From Actinomycetota bacterium (lineage in GTDB: Bacteria; Actinomycetota; Acidimicrobiia; Acidimicrobiales; MedAcidi-G1), in assembly GCA_014381745.1 (NCBI GenBank), contig JACNLA010000028.1:1-64000 (forward strand): 64,000 bases of DNA, given 5' to 3'. The notes beneath the pieces are model-generated. The model had not been told where the DNA came from and searched no databases. It saw only the letters and a list, made by a program, of their open reading frames with translations. How positions within the stretch are numbered: the first letter of the stretch is position 1; each line of letters starts with the position of its first letter. Both the position numbers and the translations under genes were made by a program. Below, piece by piece: positions 51,546-60,702 of the stretch.

Positions 51546-53516
51546 TCAGGAGAGGTCTGCCAGGAGTTCCTCCGGAGAGCCGACGGGAGCTAGGCAGGCG
51601 TGGTTCCGACAGACCCAGGCGCGGTCGCCGTAGCGATCCGTCCAGAGTGGCCCATCGCCGCGCTCACCCCAAGCCAGCACCACGCTGGGGAGGTAGGCCC
51701 GCTGAACAACCTCGACCAGGTCCGGCCGGTCGCCCGTCACCACCACCTCGGTGATACCCGAGTGGAACAGATCCACAGCGCCCAGCAGGTGGCCGAACGC
51801 TGTCGGATGTTCGGTCACACGGTCGCCTAGAAGGCTCAGCACACCCTCGGCGGCCTCCGTGTAGCGACGGTCACCCACGAGGGCGCCGAGACGCAACAGG
51901 GCAACAGCGGCCAGGCTGTTCGCAGACGGTTGGGCGTTGTCCATTAGGTCCTTGGGGCGCATAACCAGGGCCTCGGCGTCGCTGCCGGTGGTGTGGAAGC
52001 CGCCGTTGTTGGCGTCGCTGAAGAGCTCCAACAGGACGTCTGCAGTGGACACGGCTGCCTCGGTCCAGCGGGCCTCACCCGTGGCCTCGCCGAGGCGGGT
52101 GAGGCCGTCGACCATCGCAGCATGGTCGGCGGCGTAGCCGAGGTGCCGTGCGCCGCCGTCAGCCTGCCAGGAGCGCAGCCAGCGGTCGTCGGGACGCTGA
52201 AGAACCCCGCAGAGGAAATCGCCGTTGACCCGGGCCGCCTCCAGCCAGTCGGCCCGGCCCGTAGCCATCGCCGCTTCGGCCAGGGTCCCCAGCATCAGGC
52301 CGTTCCACTCGGTCAGGACCTTGTCGTCAAGGCCCGGTCGGATTCTGCTCTCCCGTCGCTCAAAGAGAGCCCTTCTCGCCTTCTCAACCTCGTCGGGCCG
52401 CTTCAGGTCACCGCGAACAGGCCGGTGCAGAATGTTCGCACCCTCGAAGTTGCCGCCCGCACTGACCCCGTACCAGGCGACGGCAGCGTCGGCATCGGAA
52501 CCGCACACCTCGCGAACCTCGGCCTCGGACCAGACGTGGAACTTCCCCTCCACCCCCTCGGAGTCAGCGTCCTCAGCTGACAGAAAACCCCCTCCTGGAT
52601 CTCTCAGGTCCCGCAGCACGTATTCGATGGTCTCAGAGGCCACCTGGAGCCATCGGTCGTGCCCCAGAACCTGCCAACCGTGCAGGTAGGCCCGGGCCAG
52701 GAGGGCGTTGTCGTAGAGCATCTTCTCGAAGTGGGGGACCAGCCAGAACCGGTCGACCGAGTAGCGGGAGAAGCCGCCACCCAGATGGTCGTACATTCCG
52801 CCGGATGCCATTGCGTCCAACGTGGTCGTGAGCACACGGCCCGCCTCCGGGCTACTGGTGGCGGCGATGTGACGAGCCAACGCCTCCAGGTTCATGGCCT
52901 GTGGGAACTTGGGGGCGTCTCCGAAGCCACCCCACTCATCGTCATGCAGCGACACCATCCGGTCGGTGGCAGCGGCGAGGGTCGCCGGTCCCGGGGCTGT
53001 TCCCGCCGACTCCATGTCGGCATGCCGGGCCATGCTGGCAGTCAACTTGTCGGCCATGGCGTCCAGGTTCTGCCTGTCCCCATCCCACGCCTGCATGACA
53101 GCAGCCAGCACCTGCGGGAACGACGCCATGCCACCCCTGGGGGTGTCCGGCCAGTAGGTGCCCGCGTGGAAGGGGCGGCCGTCAGGGGTGCAGAACACGG
53201 TCATCGGCCACCCGCCACGGCCGGTCAACGAGGTGACCGCATCCATGTAGATGGCGTCAACATCGGGCCGCTCCTCACGGTCAACCTTGACGTTCACAAA
53301 CCCGTCGTTCATGAGTGCCGCAATCTCGGCGTTCTCAAACGACTCATGTGCCATGACGTGGCACCAGTGGCAGGCGGAGTAGCCCACCGACAACAAGATG
53401 GGCCTGTCCAACTCGACAGCAGCCGCAGAGGCCTCCGCACCCCACGGATACCAGTCCACGGGGTTGTCGGCGTGCTGTCGCAGATAGGGGCTGGTCTCCC
53501 CGGCGAGGCGGTTCAC
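51546..53516 (-). CDS. DUF255 thioredoxin-fold/(alpha,alpha)6-barrel protein (YyaL-like)
   Basis: A 656-residue protein. The N-terminal thioredoxin domain opens [21 protein letters not shown] and has the active-site-like CHWCHVM motif. The rest is an all-helical barrel of the glycoside-hydrolase-like type ([19 protein letters not shown] and [20 protein letters not shown]). Homologues (YyaL, SPATA20) are widespread and uncharacterised in bacteria. The GTG at 53516 begins the family's conserved first residues; a longer frame to 53741 overlaps menA and is rejected. Confidence 0.9.
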   Translation of the reverse strand: MNRLAGETSPYLRQHADNPVDWYPWGAEASAAAVELDRPILLSVGYSACHWCHVMAHESFENAEIAALMNDGFVNVKVDREERPDVDAIYMDAVTSLTGRGGWPMTVFCTPDGRPFHAGTYWPDTPRGGMASFPQVLAAVMQAWDGDRQNLDAMADKLTASMARHADMESAGTAPGPATLAAATDRMVSLHDDEWGGFGDAPKFPQAMNLEALARHIAATSSPEAGRVLTTTLDAMASGGMYDHLGGGFSRYSVDRFWLVPHFEKMLYDNALLARAYLHGWQVLGHDRWLQVASETIEYVLRDLRDPGGGFLSAEDADSEGVEGKFHVWSEAEVREVCGSDADAAVAWYGVSAGGNFEGANILHRPVRGDLKRPDEVEKARRALFERRESRIRPGLDDKVLTEWNGLMLGTLAEAAMATGRADWLEAARVNGDFLCGVLQRPDDRWLRSWQADGGARHLGYAADHAAMVDGLTRLGEATGEARWTEAAVSTADVLLELFSDANNGGFHTTGSDAEALVMRPKDLMDNAQPSANSLAAVALLRLGALVGDRRYTEAAEGVLSLLGDRVTEHPTAFGHLLGAVDLFHSGITEVVVTGDRPDLVEVVQRAYLPSVVLAWGERGDGPLWTDRYGDRAWVCRNHACLAPVGSPEELLADLS

Positions 53517-53586
53517 AGGCGCCTGACCATACCGGTCCGTAGCGCGGGGATGGCCCCGTTTGCCCAGTCGCTGGCAGACTGTCGGT

Positions 53587-54450
53587 ATGCAGCGCTGGAT
53601 CTTGGGGGCACGTCCCCGAACACTTCCGGCGGCGGTCGTCCCGGTGGCGGTCGGAACCGCCGTAGCGACAGGATCCGGCGTGATCTGGTGGAGGGCCCTG
53701 CTGGCACTCGTCGTGGCGCTCGCCCTGCAGGTGGGGACCAACTACTCCAACGACCTGGCCGACGGTGTTCGCGGAACCGACGGTCCGGACAGGACGGGAC
53801 CAAGGCGACTCGTCGGGTCGGGTCTGGCAACGCCGGCAGAGGTGAAGGTGGCCACGATCGCAGCGTTTGCCGTAGCCGCAGTCGCGGGCCTCGTGCTGGC
53901 GATCGTCGTCACCCCGTGGTTGCTCCTTGTGGGCATCGCTTCGATTGCGGCGGGCTGGTTGTACACGGGGGGTCCAAGGCCGTACGGCTACATGGGCCTC
54001 GGCGAGGTGTTCGTGTTCGTGTTCTTCGGCCTGGTCGCGACGGTGGGCAGCTCATACGTTCACACGAGGGAGATCACCGGCCTGGCGGTGCTGGCCGGCT
54101 CGGCTGTCGGGCTGTTGGCGTGTGCCCTACTGGTTGTGAACAACCTGCGCGACATACCAACCGATCGGACTGCCGGCAAGCGCACCCTCGCCGTCAGAAT
54201 GGGGGAGAGACCCACGAGGATCCTCTATGTGGTCCTGGTGGACGCCGGGCTGGTACTGGGGTCACTGTGTGCCCTGGAGAGGCCCCTGTCCCTGCTGGTC
54301 ATGGGAGCAGGCCTCGCAGCAGGGCCTGCCATCAGGGCCGTTCTGCGAGGCGCCGCTGGAGTCGATCTGATTCCCGTACTGGGTAGAACCGCCCGGACCC
54401 AGGTCGTAGCGGGCACCCTCCTGACGTTGGGGCTGGCACTACCGATCTGA
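53587..54450 (+). CDS. menA: 1,4-dihydroxy-2-naphthoate polyprenyltransferase
   Basis: A 287-residue UbiA-superfamily prenyltransferase that attaches a polyprenyl chain to dihydroxynaphthoate in menaquinone synthesis. [14 protein letters not shown] opens it, the first Asp-rich metal motif is [14 protein letters not shown], and the second region is [22 protein letters not shown]. About eight membrane helices are expected. ATG at 53587. It converges on menG, the next step, so both menaquinone genes adjoin. Confidence 0.92.
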   Translation: MQRWILGARPRTLPAAVVPVAVGTAVATGSGVIWWRALLALVVALALQVGTNYSNDLADGVRGTDGPDRTGPRRLVGSGLATPAEVKVATIAAFAVAAVAGLVLAIVVTPWLLLVGIASIAAGWLYTGGPRPYGYMGLGEVFVFVFFGLVATVGSSYVHTREITGLAVLAGSAVGLLACALLVVNNLRDIPTDRTAGKRTLAVRMGERPTRILYVVLVDAGLVLGSLCALERPLSLLVMGAGLAAGPAIRAVLRGAAGVDLIPVLGRTARTQVVAGTLLTLGLALPI

Positions 54451-54460
54451 ACTGAGTTTC

Positions 54461-55180
54461 TCAGGAGCGGGTGGCTGTGATCAGTTGGGCTATTCCCCCT
54501 GAGAGACGGGTCTTTTGGACTTCTCCAAAGCCGGCAGCAGCGACCATTGAGAGCAGGTCTTCTTCAGGGGGAAGGTAGGCGACAGATCGCGGAAGGTACC
54601 TGTAGGCATCACGGTCGGAAAACAGCCCACCCACGAGGGGCACGACCCTTCCGAAGTAGAAGGCATGTCCAAACCGGAGAAGAGGGTTCACGGGGCTGTC
54701 AACCTCAAGTAGCGCAATGCGCCCTCCGCTTCTGACCAAACGAGCCGCCTCGAAGAAGAACGGTTCCAGTGACGTGAAGTTCCGCAGGGCAAAGCCGCAC
54801 GTGAGACCGTCGAGGGAACCTTCCCCAACCGGTTGCTTGAGGGCATCAGCATGAAGCAGGGGAGCATCGGTACGCGCTGCAGCCAGCATCCCCCATGACA
54901 TGTCCAACCCCACCACGCTGTGACCGGCCCCCGAAAGATCCCTGCACAGGTCCCCGGTGCCACATGCCACGTCCATGACGATTGAGCCTGCCGGCAACTC
55001 GAGCATGGAAACGGTGCGCCTACGCCAGGCGACGTCCATGCGAAAGGTCATGATCCGGTTCACCAGGTCGTAGCGGGGGGCAATGCTGTCAAACATGCGC
55101 CTCACGGCCACCGCCTTCGCTGCCCCGCTGGGCAGGTCCACGTTGGTGCCCGAAGGCCCGGAATCCTCCGATGGAGGCAT
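54461..55180 (-). CDS. menG: Demethylmenaquinone methyltransferase
   Basis: A 239-residue UbiE/MenG SAM methyltransferase that makes menaquinone. Signature parts are VRRMFDSIAPRYDLVNRIMTF (family motif), VMDVACGTGDLCRDLS (SAM loop), GFALRNFTSLEPFFFEAARLV and LEVDSPVNPLLRFGHAFYF. It converges on menA, 10 bases apart. ATG at 55180 lies 2 bases after the upstream gene; a longer in-frame stretch from 55360 is a shadow of that gene. Confidence 0.93.
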   Translation of the reverse strand: MPPSEDSGPSGTNVDLPSGAAKAVAVRRMFDSIAPRYDLVNRIMTFRMDVAWRRRTVSMLELPAGSIVMDVACGTGDLCRDLSGAGHSVVGLDMSWGMLAAARTDAPLLHADALKQPVGEGSLDGLTCGFALRNFTSLEPFFFEAARLVRSGGRIALLEVDSPVNPLLRFGHAFYFGRVVPLVGGLFSDRDAYRYLPRSVAYLPPEEDLLSMVAAAGFGEVQKTRLSGGIAQLITATRS

Positions 55181-55182
55181 CT

Positions 55183-55524
55183 TCAGGAGAACCAGATCCG
55201 TTGGTATTCCCTGCTGATCGGGTGGACAAGCAGGGCCAGAAGGGCCACCGGGAACACGAGGATCAACAGGACCGTCGGAGAGAAACCGTAGGAGAGGACT
55301 GAGGTCAGCCGGATAACAACTGCAACGGCAGCTGCCCCGACCCCGAGCCTCCAGCCCCACCGCTTGTCGTTGGCTATCGCGTAGGCGGCGGGAAACATGA
55401 GCAGCCCGATGAACATCAACTCAGTTCCCCGGATCAGGTTGAAGAGGCCCTCGATGTAGAGGAGAACGGTTCCGGTGACGAGGGTCTGTGGCTGGTACCT
55501 GTTGAGCCAGCGGCGTGCTTCCAT
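55183..55524 (-). CDS. Small integral membrane protein, function unknown
   Basis: A 113-residue protein with about four hydrophobic segments, starting MEARRWLNRYQPQTLVTGTV. I recognise no family motif. It lies between rlmN (ends 4 bases upstream) and menG (2 bases downstream) on the same strand, so it is probably co-transcribed. A longer start at 55617 would overlap rlmN. Confidence 0.7.
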   Translation of the reverse strand: MEARRWLNRYQPQTLVTGTVLLYIEGLFNLIRGTELMFIGLLMFPAAYAIANDKRWGWRLGVGAAAVAVVIRLTSVLSYGFSPTVLLILVFPVALLALLVHPISREYQRIWFS

Positions 55525-55528
55525 CGGG

Positions 55529-56641
55529 TCAGTCTGGCAGCGAAGCAGCAGATTCAGGTCGCGTTTGTCCAAGTTCGACCGGGGTGCGGCTGGCCCTGAG
55601 TTGGCCGCAGGCGGCATCTATGTCCACTCCGCGGGTTCGCCTGATCGTTGCGTTGATTCCCCGGTTTCCGAGTTCCTCGGCGAATTCTCTGACACGCAGT
55701 GGCGATGAGCCTCGGGTTGGCCATCCGGGTGTGGGGTTGAGGGGAATCAGGTTCACGTGTGCAGCCAGGGGGCCTGCGTAGTCGGCCAATTCGGCGGCAT
55801 CACGGAGGGTGTCGTTGACGTCGTGCATCAGGGCCCACTCGAAAGACAGTCGCCGGCCGGTCGTCTCCGCGTGGTGTCCGCAGGCCTCGGCCAGGATCTC
55901 CAGCGGCCAGCGGCGATTCACCGGAACCAACTCGTCGCGGAGCCTGTTGTTGGCAGCGTGGAGTGACACGGCCAGGTTCACCGGTAGTGCCTCGTCGGCA
56001 AGTCGCCTGATTCCCGGTACCAGGCCGACGGTGGAGATGGTGAGGTGCCGTGCCGACAGCCCGAGGGCACCGTGGATTCTCTCGATGGCCGACCATGTGC
56101 GGTCGTAGTTGGCAAGCGGTTCACCCATGCCCATGAAAACCACGTTGGAGACACGCCTGGATCCGGCCTCACGCTGGGCTCGAATGACCTGTTCAACCAT
56201 TTCGCCCGTTGAAAGGTGCCGGTCAAAACCCATCTGGCCGGTGGCGCAGAACCCACATGCCATTGCGCAACCTGCCTGGGAACTGACACAGACGGTGGAC
56301 CGGTCCTCGTAGTGCATCAGCACGGTCTCGATGAGGGAGCCGTCGGCGAGGCGCCACAACCACTTGATGGTCTGCCCGTCGTCGCTGACCGACCGCCGGT
56401 CCTCGGAGAGGGCGGCGGGCAGATGCTCGGACAGCTCCCCTCTCAGCGGCGCCGGAAGCGTGGTGATGTCGGCAGGGGAGGCCAGGTCGCTGTAGAGGCC
56501 CTGCCAGAGCTGATCGATCCGGTAGGCAGGCTGGCCCTCCAGGAGTTCTCCCAGGGCGAAGCGGTCGTGGTCGTAGAGCGACGGTGCAATGCCCTTCCCG
56601 CTCTGCTCGGGGGCCCCAGCATCGTTCTCGGTTGGCATCAT
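55529..56641 (-). CDS. rlmN: 23S rRNA/tRNA (adenine-2-C2)-methyltransferase RlmN
   Basis: A 370-residue radical SAM enzyme that methylates A2503 of 23S rRNA and A37 of tRNA. The cluster motif is CAMACGFCATGQMGF (CxxxCxxC). The GMGEPLANYD segment (SAM binding), SLHAANNRLRDELVP and HVNLIPLNPT follow. The methyl-carrying C-terminal cysteine is within DAACGQLR. The start overlaps the stop of mshD by 4 bases. Confidence 0.94.
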   Translation of the reverse strand: MMPTENDAGAPEQSGKGIAPSLYDHDRFALGELLEGQPAYRIDQLWQGLYSDLASPADITTLPAPLRGELSEHLPAALSEDRRSVSDDGQTIKWLWRLADGSLIETVLMHYEDRSTVCVSSQAGCAMACGFCATGQMGFDRHLSTGEMVEQVIRAQREAGSRRVSNVVFMGMGEPLANYDRTWSAIERIHGALGLSARHLTISTVGLVPGIRRLADEALPVNLAVSLHAANNRLRDELVPVNRRWPLEILAEACGHHAETTGRRLSFEWALMHDVNDTLRDAAELADYAGPLAAHVNLIPLNPTPGWPTRGSSPLRVREFAEELGNRGINATIRRTRGVDIDAACGQLRASRTPVELGQTRPESAASLPD

Positions 56642-57363
56642 CTCAGGATGCGCTGATAGGCCCTGTTGGTGGCTTCGCGCTCAAAGCCGAGCTCGCGGTA
56701 AATCCGGTTGGCATGCCGATTGTCGGACTCCACGTAGAGGATCACCCTCCGGAGGCCCTGGGCGGCCAGCCACTCGAGTCCAGCAAGGGTGAGTTGCCGG
56801 CCCAGGCCACGACCACGATGCTCGGGATCGACTGCGATGGCGTAGATCTCACCGACTGGTGGTTCGAGATCATTGTGAACCTTTGTCCAGCAGAAGCCAC
56901 CAAGATTGCCGGCATCGTCTTCCCAGACCCGGAATCCGTCATCGTTGTACCAGGGTTCACTGCGACGCGAGGCCAGCCCCTCCGGTGTCATCCCACCCTG
57001 TTCGGGGTGCCAGTCAAAGGCCCTGTTGTTTACATCGAGGAAGGCGTCGGCGTCATCACTCCGAAACGGGCGGGTTTGCAACTCGCCATCAATGGCGGGC
57101 AGAGACCTGCCCAACTTCCAGAGATCCCTGAACGGGGCAAAGCCGGCGGCCATTGGGACACGATCGCTCCCGTCGTCGATTCCATCGACCCAGTACTCAA
57201 TCCGCCCACCTCCATCACGCCCGACCGCCTGTGCAGCAGCCTCCATCAGGCGCTGCCCTCGCTCAGGCTGTCCCGGAGGCACGTCGATGGTCAAGACCCA
57301 GTGCTCCCCGGTCGGGGTAAGTGTGGCGGTGTCGGTACCGTCAGATATGACAAGCCGCTCCAT
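56638..57363 (-). CDS. mshD: Mycothiol synthase
   Basis: A 241-residue GNAT acetyltransferase that completes mycothiol. The diagnostic segment VNNRAFDWHPEQGGMT and the acetyl-CoA loop VDPEHRGRGLGRQLTLAGLE, then LYVESDNRHANRIYRELGF, match the C-terminal domain of MshD. MshD is about 300-315 residues with two GNAT domains; this one has a shortened N-terminal domain (residues 1-100). It marks the host as Actinobacteria. Divergent from nth. Confidence 0.87.
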   Translation of the reverse strand: MERLVISDGTDTATLTPTGEHWVLTIDVPPGQPERGQRLMEAAAQAVGRDGGGRIEYWVDGIDDGSDRVPMAAGFAPFRDLWKLGRSLPAIDGELQTRPFRSDDADAFLDVNNRAFDWHPEQGGMTPEGLASRRSEPWYNDDGFRVWEDDAGNLGGFCWTKVHNDLEPPVGEIYAIAVDPEHRGRGLGRQLTLAGLEWLAAQGLRRVILYVESDNRHANRIYRELGFEREATNRAYQRILR

Positions 57364-57377
57364 TGGGAATGAGGATA
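57364..57377 (-). promoter_or_regulatory. Putative leaderless promoter (-10) of mshD
   Basis: On the minus strand, tatcct (57377-57372) ends 8 bases before the ATG at 57363. Confidence 0.4.
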
Positions 57378-57401
57378 TCCCCGGTAGCGCATTCTGGCGG
57401 A

Positions 57402-57415
57402 TACGGTCCGAACCC
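57402..57415 (+). promoter_or_regulatory. Putative leaderless promoter (-10) of nth
   Basis: tacggt (57402-57407) ends 8 bases before the ATG at 57416, in the 52-base spacer divergent from mshD. Confidence 0.4.
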
Positions 57416-58057
57416 ATGGGAATCCCCAGAACGCCCAAGGGGCGAGCCAGAGAGGCGCACCGGCGGCTGGCGCTCGAGTATCCCGACGCCCAGTGTGAGC
57501 TGGACCATTCAAACCCCTTCCAGTTGCTTGTCGCGACCATCCTCTCGGCTCAGTGCACGGACAAACGTGTCAACATGGTCACCCCGGCCGTGTTCGCCGC
57601 CTACCCGGATGCCGAGGCGCTGGCTGGAGCCGCACCCGAAGAGCTTGAAGATCTCGTCCACTCGACTGGCTTCTACGCGAACAAGGCCCGGAACCTCATG
57701 GGCATGGCCCGACGCCTCGCCGATGAGTACGACGGAGAGGTCCCCGGGGCGATGGCTGACCTTGTGTCGCTTCCCGGTGTCGGCCGCAAGACTGCAAACG
57801 TTGTTCGCAGCGTGGCACTGGATCTTCCGGGCCTACCGGTCGACACCCACGTGGGTCGCCTCGTTCGGCTCCTTGGCATCACAGACGAGACCGACCCCGT
57901 GAAGGTGGAGATGACGCTCAATCCAATGGTTCCGGCGGCCGAACGGGGGCTGTTCAGCCTTTACCTGATTCTCCATGGGCGACGTGTCTGCCCGAGCCGG
58001 TCGCCACGCTGCGAGGAGTGTGTCCTCAACGACTACTGCCCGTCGTCGACCGTCTAG
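57416..58057 (+). CDS. nth: Endonuclease III
   Basis: A 213-residue bifunctional DNA glycosylase/AP lyase for oxidised pyrimidines. The helix-hairpin-helix is LPGVGRKTANVV with catalytic K125; D143 (VDTHVGR) is the second catalytic residue. The [4Fe-4S] ligands are C192, C199, C202 and C208 with the exact family spacing. ATG at 57416. Its TAG overlaps the convergent stop by 4 bases (ctag). Confidence 0.94.
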   Translation: MGIPRTPKGRAREAHRRLALEYPDAQCELDHSNPFQLLVATILSAQCTDKRVNMVTPAVFAAYPDAEALAGAAPEELEDLVHSTGFYANKARNLMGMARRLADEYDGEVPGAMADLVSLPGVGRKTANVVRSVALDLPGLPVDTHVGRLVRLLGITDETDPVKVEMTLNPMVPAAERGLFSLYLILHGRRVCPSRSPRCEECVLNDYCPSSTV

Positions 58058-58275
58058 CGGACCCTGCGCTGAAGCTCCCTTAGCGCACCGATGAGGTGGC
58101 GTTCAACCTCCAGCAGCACCGAAGATCCGTCGATCCGATCGTCATGATCCATCTGACCGAGCAGGTCGCCCACGCGCCCGATGAGGTCCTCTAGTTGGCT
58201 CGCCACCGAGGAAAGCTCAGCGTCCGGATCCGCGACCATGGGGCAGTCTGGCTCACAATGACGACAATCGGCCAC
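58054..58275 (-). CDS. Small protein with N-terminal cysteine motif, function unknown
   Basis: A 73-residue acidic protein. The first 12 residues hold CRHCEPDC, a potential metal or disulfide site, followed by a helical part (SSVASQLEDLIGRVGDLLGQM). GTG start at 58275; a second start at 58239 would remove the cysteines. No family recognised. It overlaps the nth stop by 4 bases. Confidence 0.6.
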   Translation of the reverse strand: MADCRHCEPDCPMVADPDAELSSVASQLEDLIGRVGDLLGQMDHDDRIDGSSVLLEVERHLIGALRELQRRVR

Positions 58276-58316
58276 CGGCTACGGGAAATGCCCCCGTGCG
58301 GTAAGGCACCGACCGG

Positions 58317-58328
58317 TAGCGTGGCGGG
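58317..58328 (+). promoter_or_regulatory. Putative leaderless promoter (-10) of the his operon
   Basis: tagcgt (58317-58322) ends 6 bases before the GTG of hisD, and no ribosome-binding site is present. Confidence 0.5.
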
Positions 58329-59615
58329 GTGCTGACCCGACTGGACCTACGCGGAATCAAAGGCGCTCTCGGCGATATCTTGCCGCGCCCGGATGCCGTT
58401 GGTGACGAAGCTCTCGAGGCGGTCCGAACCATCATCACCGAGGTACGTGCCAACGGCGACGATGCGCTCCGCGAGCTGACGCTCCGATTCGACGGTTGCT
58501 CCCCAGAGAGCCTGTCGGTGGGTCGCGACGAGATGGAAGCGGCGCTCGAAAGGGTCAACCCCGTGGTGGCCGAGGCCCTGTTGGCATCCGCTGCTGCCAT
58601 TCGGAGGCACCACGAGGGCCAGGTGCGTCAGGAACACAGGACCGAAGACGCAGGCCTGGTCGTCAGGTCCATTCCCCGTCCGGTCCGCCGGGCGGGCTGC
58701 TACGTGCCCGGGGGTCTGGCGGCCTACCCGTCGACATTGCTCATGACAGCCGTTCCCGCCCGGGTCGCCGGAGTTGAAGAGGTGGTCGTGTGTGTTCCAC
58801 CGGGACCCGACGGCAGGGTTCCCGATGCCACCCTGGCCGCGGCCGCTGTAGCCGGAGTCGATGGACTGCACCCGGTAGGAGGAGCCCAGGCCATTGCTGC
58901 CCTCGCATACGGAACCGAGAGCATTGCGGCAGTTGACGTGATCGTGGGGCCCGGCAACGTCTACGTGGCCCTTGCCCGGCGTGAGGTGGCCGGGGTGGTC
59001 GGAATTCCCACCGGCTTCGCAGGCCCGTCGGAGGTCATCGTCGTCGGCGACTCCACAGTTCCTGCGGATTTCGCCGCCGTAGACGTGCTCGTTCAGGCTG
59101 AGCACGGTCCTGACGGGCTTGCATGGCTCCTGACCTGGGACGAGGACTTTGCCGACGCTGTGGAGTCGGCCATCGATCGTCACCTCCTGGATTCCCCACG
59201 CAGGACCGAGATCGAGGCGACGCTCGACAGTTCCGGCTACTGCGTGATCGTCGACACACCGACCGACGCACTCGCCGTCGTGGACGAGATAGCCCCGGAA
59301 CACCTGCAACTGATGTGTGAGGGTGCAGATGACATGGCGCTCGAGGTACGAAACGCCGGGGCCGTGTTCTGTGGTCCCTGGTCGCCGGCTTCCCTCGGCG
59401 ACTACATGGCCGGCCCCAGCCACGTGCTTCCCACTGCCGGAACGGCCCGCTTTGCCGGCGCACTGACCGTCTCCGACTTCACAAAGGATGTGCACGTGGT
59501 CACCGCCGATCGGGCGGCAATCGAGCGTTTGGGTCCCCACATCGTTGCGCTTGCCGATGTCGAGGGGCTCTACGCACACGCTGAATCAGTGAGAATGCGT
59601 GTGGACCGTGGCTGA
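58329..59615 (+). CDS. hisD: Histidinol dehydrogenase
   Basis: A 428-residue zinc enzyme catalysing the last two steps of histidine synthesis. ADEV-like metal and NAD segments are clear: VPGGLAAYPSTLLMTAVPA, VGGAQAIAALAYGTES, VGPGNVYVALARREV, AGPSEVIVVGDST and AEHGPDG, with EHLQLM and GPSHVLPT later. First gene of the his operon. GTG start. Confidence 0.95.
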   Translation: MLTRLDLRGIKGALGDILPRPDAVGDEALEAVRTIITEVRANGDDALRELTLRFDGCSPESLSVGRDEMEAALERVNPVVAEALLASAAAIRRHHEGQVRQEHRTEDAGLVVRSIPRPVRRAGCYVPGGLAAYPSTLLMTAVPARVAGVEEVVVCVPPGPDGRVPDATLAAAAVAGVDGLHPVGGAQAIAALAYGTESIAAVDVIVGPGNVYVALARREVAGVVGIPTGFAGPSEVIVVGDSTVPADFAAVDVLVQAEHGPDGLAWLLTWDEDFADAVESAIDRHLLDSPRRTEIEATLDSSGYCVIVDTPTDALAVVDEIAPEHLQLMCEGADDMALEVRNAGAVFCGPWSPASLGDYMAGPSHVLPTAGTARFAGALTVSDFTKDVHVVTADRAAIERLGPHIVALADVEGLYAHAESVRMRVDRG

Positions 59616-60702
59616 CCCAACTGACCCGATCAGGCAGGAGCCTCGGGTACGCACGGATCTGGCGTTGCTGGCCGGCTACCACTCACCGCAGGTCGACGTA
59701 GATGTGCGCCTCAACACCAACGAGGCCGCCCAGCCGCCCCCGCAGGCGTTCACAGCCGACCTCCAGGCGGCCCTTGCCGGGTTGACCCTGAACCGCTACC
59801 CGGACAGGGGTGCCGTACGTCTGCGCACGGCAATAGGGGACCGCTACGGCATGAATGTCAGCCAGGTGTTTGCAGCAAACGGTTCAAACGAGGCGATCCA
59901 GGCCCTCCTGTTGGCCTACGGCGGAGCAGGGCGCACCGCAGCGGTGTTCGAGCCGACCTATGCGATGCACTCCCAGATAGCCAGAATCACCGGAACCCGG
60001 GTCGTGGGAACCGCACGCAGGCAGGACTTCAGCCTCGACGAGGGACTCCTCGGCGAGTTGGTGGCGGCCGAACGCCCCGACGTCATGTTCATGTGTTCTC
60101 CAAACAACCCGACAGGCCTCGTGGACCCCGACGGCCTGGTGTTGGCGGCACTCGAGATGCTGGCTCCCCACGGCGGCCTGCTCGTCGTCGACGAGGCATA
60201 TGGCCAGTTTTCGCAGTCCAGCGCCGTCGACCTTCTCTCAGAAGATCGGTCCCTGGTCGTGAGCCGCACCTTCTCCAAGACATGGGCCATGGCCGGTTTG
60301 CGTCTCGGCTACCTCCTTGGACCGACATGGTGTGTCACCGAGCTGGAGAAGGTCGCCCTCCCGTACCATCTCGACGCCATCAAACAGGAGGCTGGGACAC
60401 TGGCCCTTGCCTACGGTGAGGAGATGCAGAAGCATGTTGGGACAATCGTCGCGGAGCGACAGCGCCTCTCCGCGTTGCTGAGCGAACTCCCTGTGACCGT
60501 TTGGCCGTCCCAGGCCAACTTCGTGCTCTTCCGGCCCGAGACCATGCCCGCCAGTCGGGTCTGGGAGGGACTTCTGGAGAGGTCCGTGCTCGTGCGTGAT
60601 TTCTCTTCCGCAGAGGGCCTTGACGGCTGCCTGCGGGTAACGATCGGAACCCAGAGCGAGGACGACCGCTTCTTGGTCGCCCTCAGAGAGGTGTTGTCAT
60701 GA
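59599..60702 (+). CDS. hisC: Histidinol-phosphate aminotransferase
   Basis: A 367-residue PLP aminotransferase converting imidazole-acetol phosphate to histidinol phosphate. LNTNEAAQPPPQ, LNRYPDRGAVRLRTAIGDRYG, AANGSNEAIQALLLA, CSPNNPTG and the PLP lysine segment SRTFSKTWAMAGLRLGYL are present. The start overlaps hisD by 17 bases; GTG 59608 is an alternative. The stop overlaps hisB (ATGA). Confidence 0.95.
   Translation: MWTVADPTDPIRQEPRVRTDLALLAGYHSPQVDVDVRLNTNEAAQPPPQAFTADLQAALAGLTLNRYPDRGAVRLRTAIGDRYGMNVSQVFAANGSNEAIQALLLAYGGAGRTAAVFEPTYAMHSQIARITGTRVVGTARRQDFSLDEGLLGELVAAERPDVMFMCSPNNPTGLVDPDGLVLAALEMLAPHGGLLVVDEAYGQFSQSSAVDLLSEDRSLVVSRTFSKTWAMAGLRLGYLLGPTWCVTELEKVALPYHLDAIKQEAGTLALAYGEEMQKHVGTIVAERQRLSALLSELPVTVWPSQANFVLFRPETMPASRVWEGLLERSVLVRDFSSAEGLDGCLRVTIGTQSEDDRFLVALREVLS

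Noticed and set aside
53517-53741. A longer N-terminus for the DUF255 protein
   Set aside because: It would overlap the start of menA, and the conserved family start [11 protein letters not shown] begins at the GTG at 53516.
58347-59579. A 410-codon minus-strand frame opposite hisD
   Set aside because: Antisense shadow; the histidinol dehydrogenase motifs are on the plus strand.
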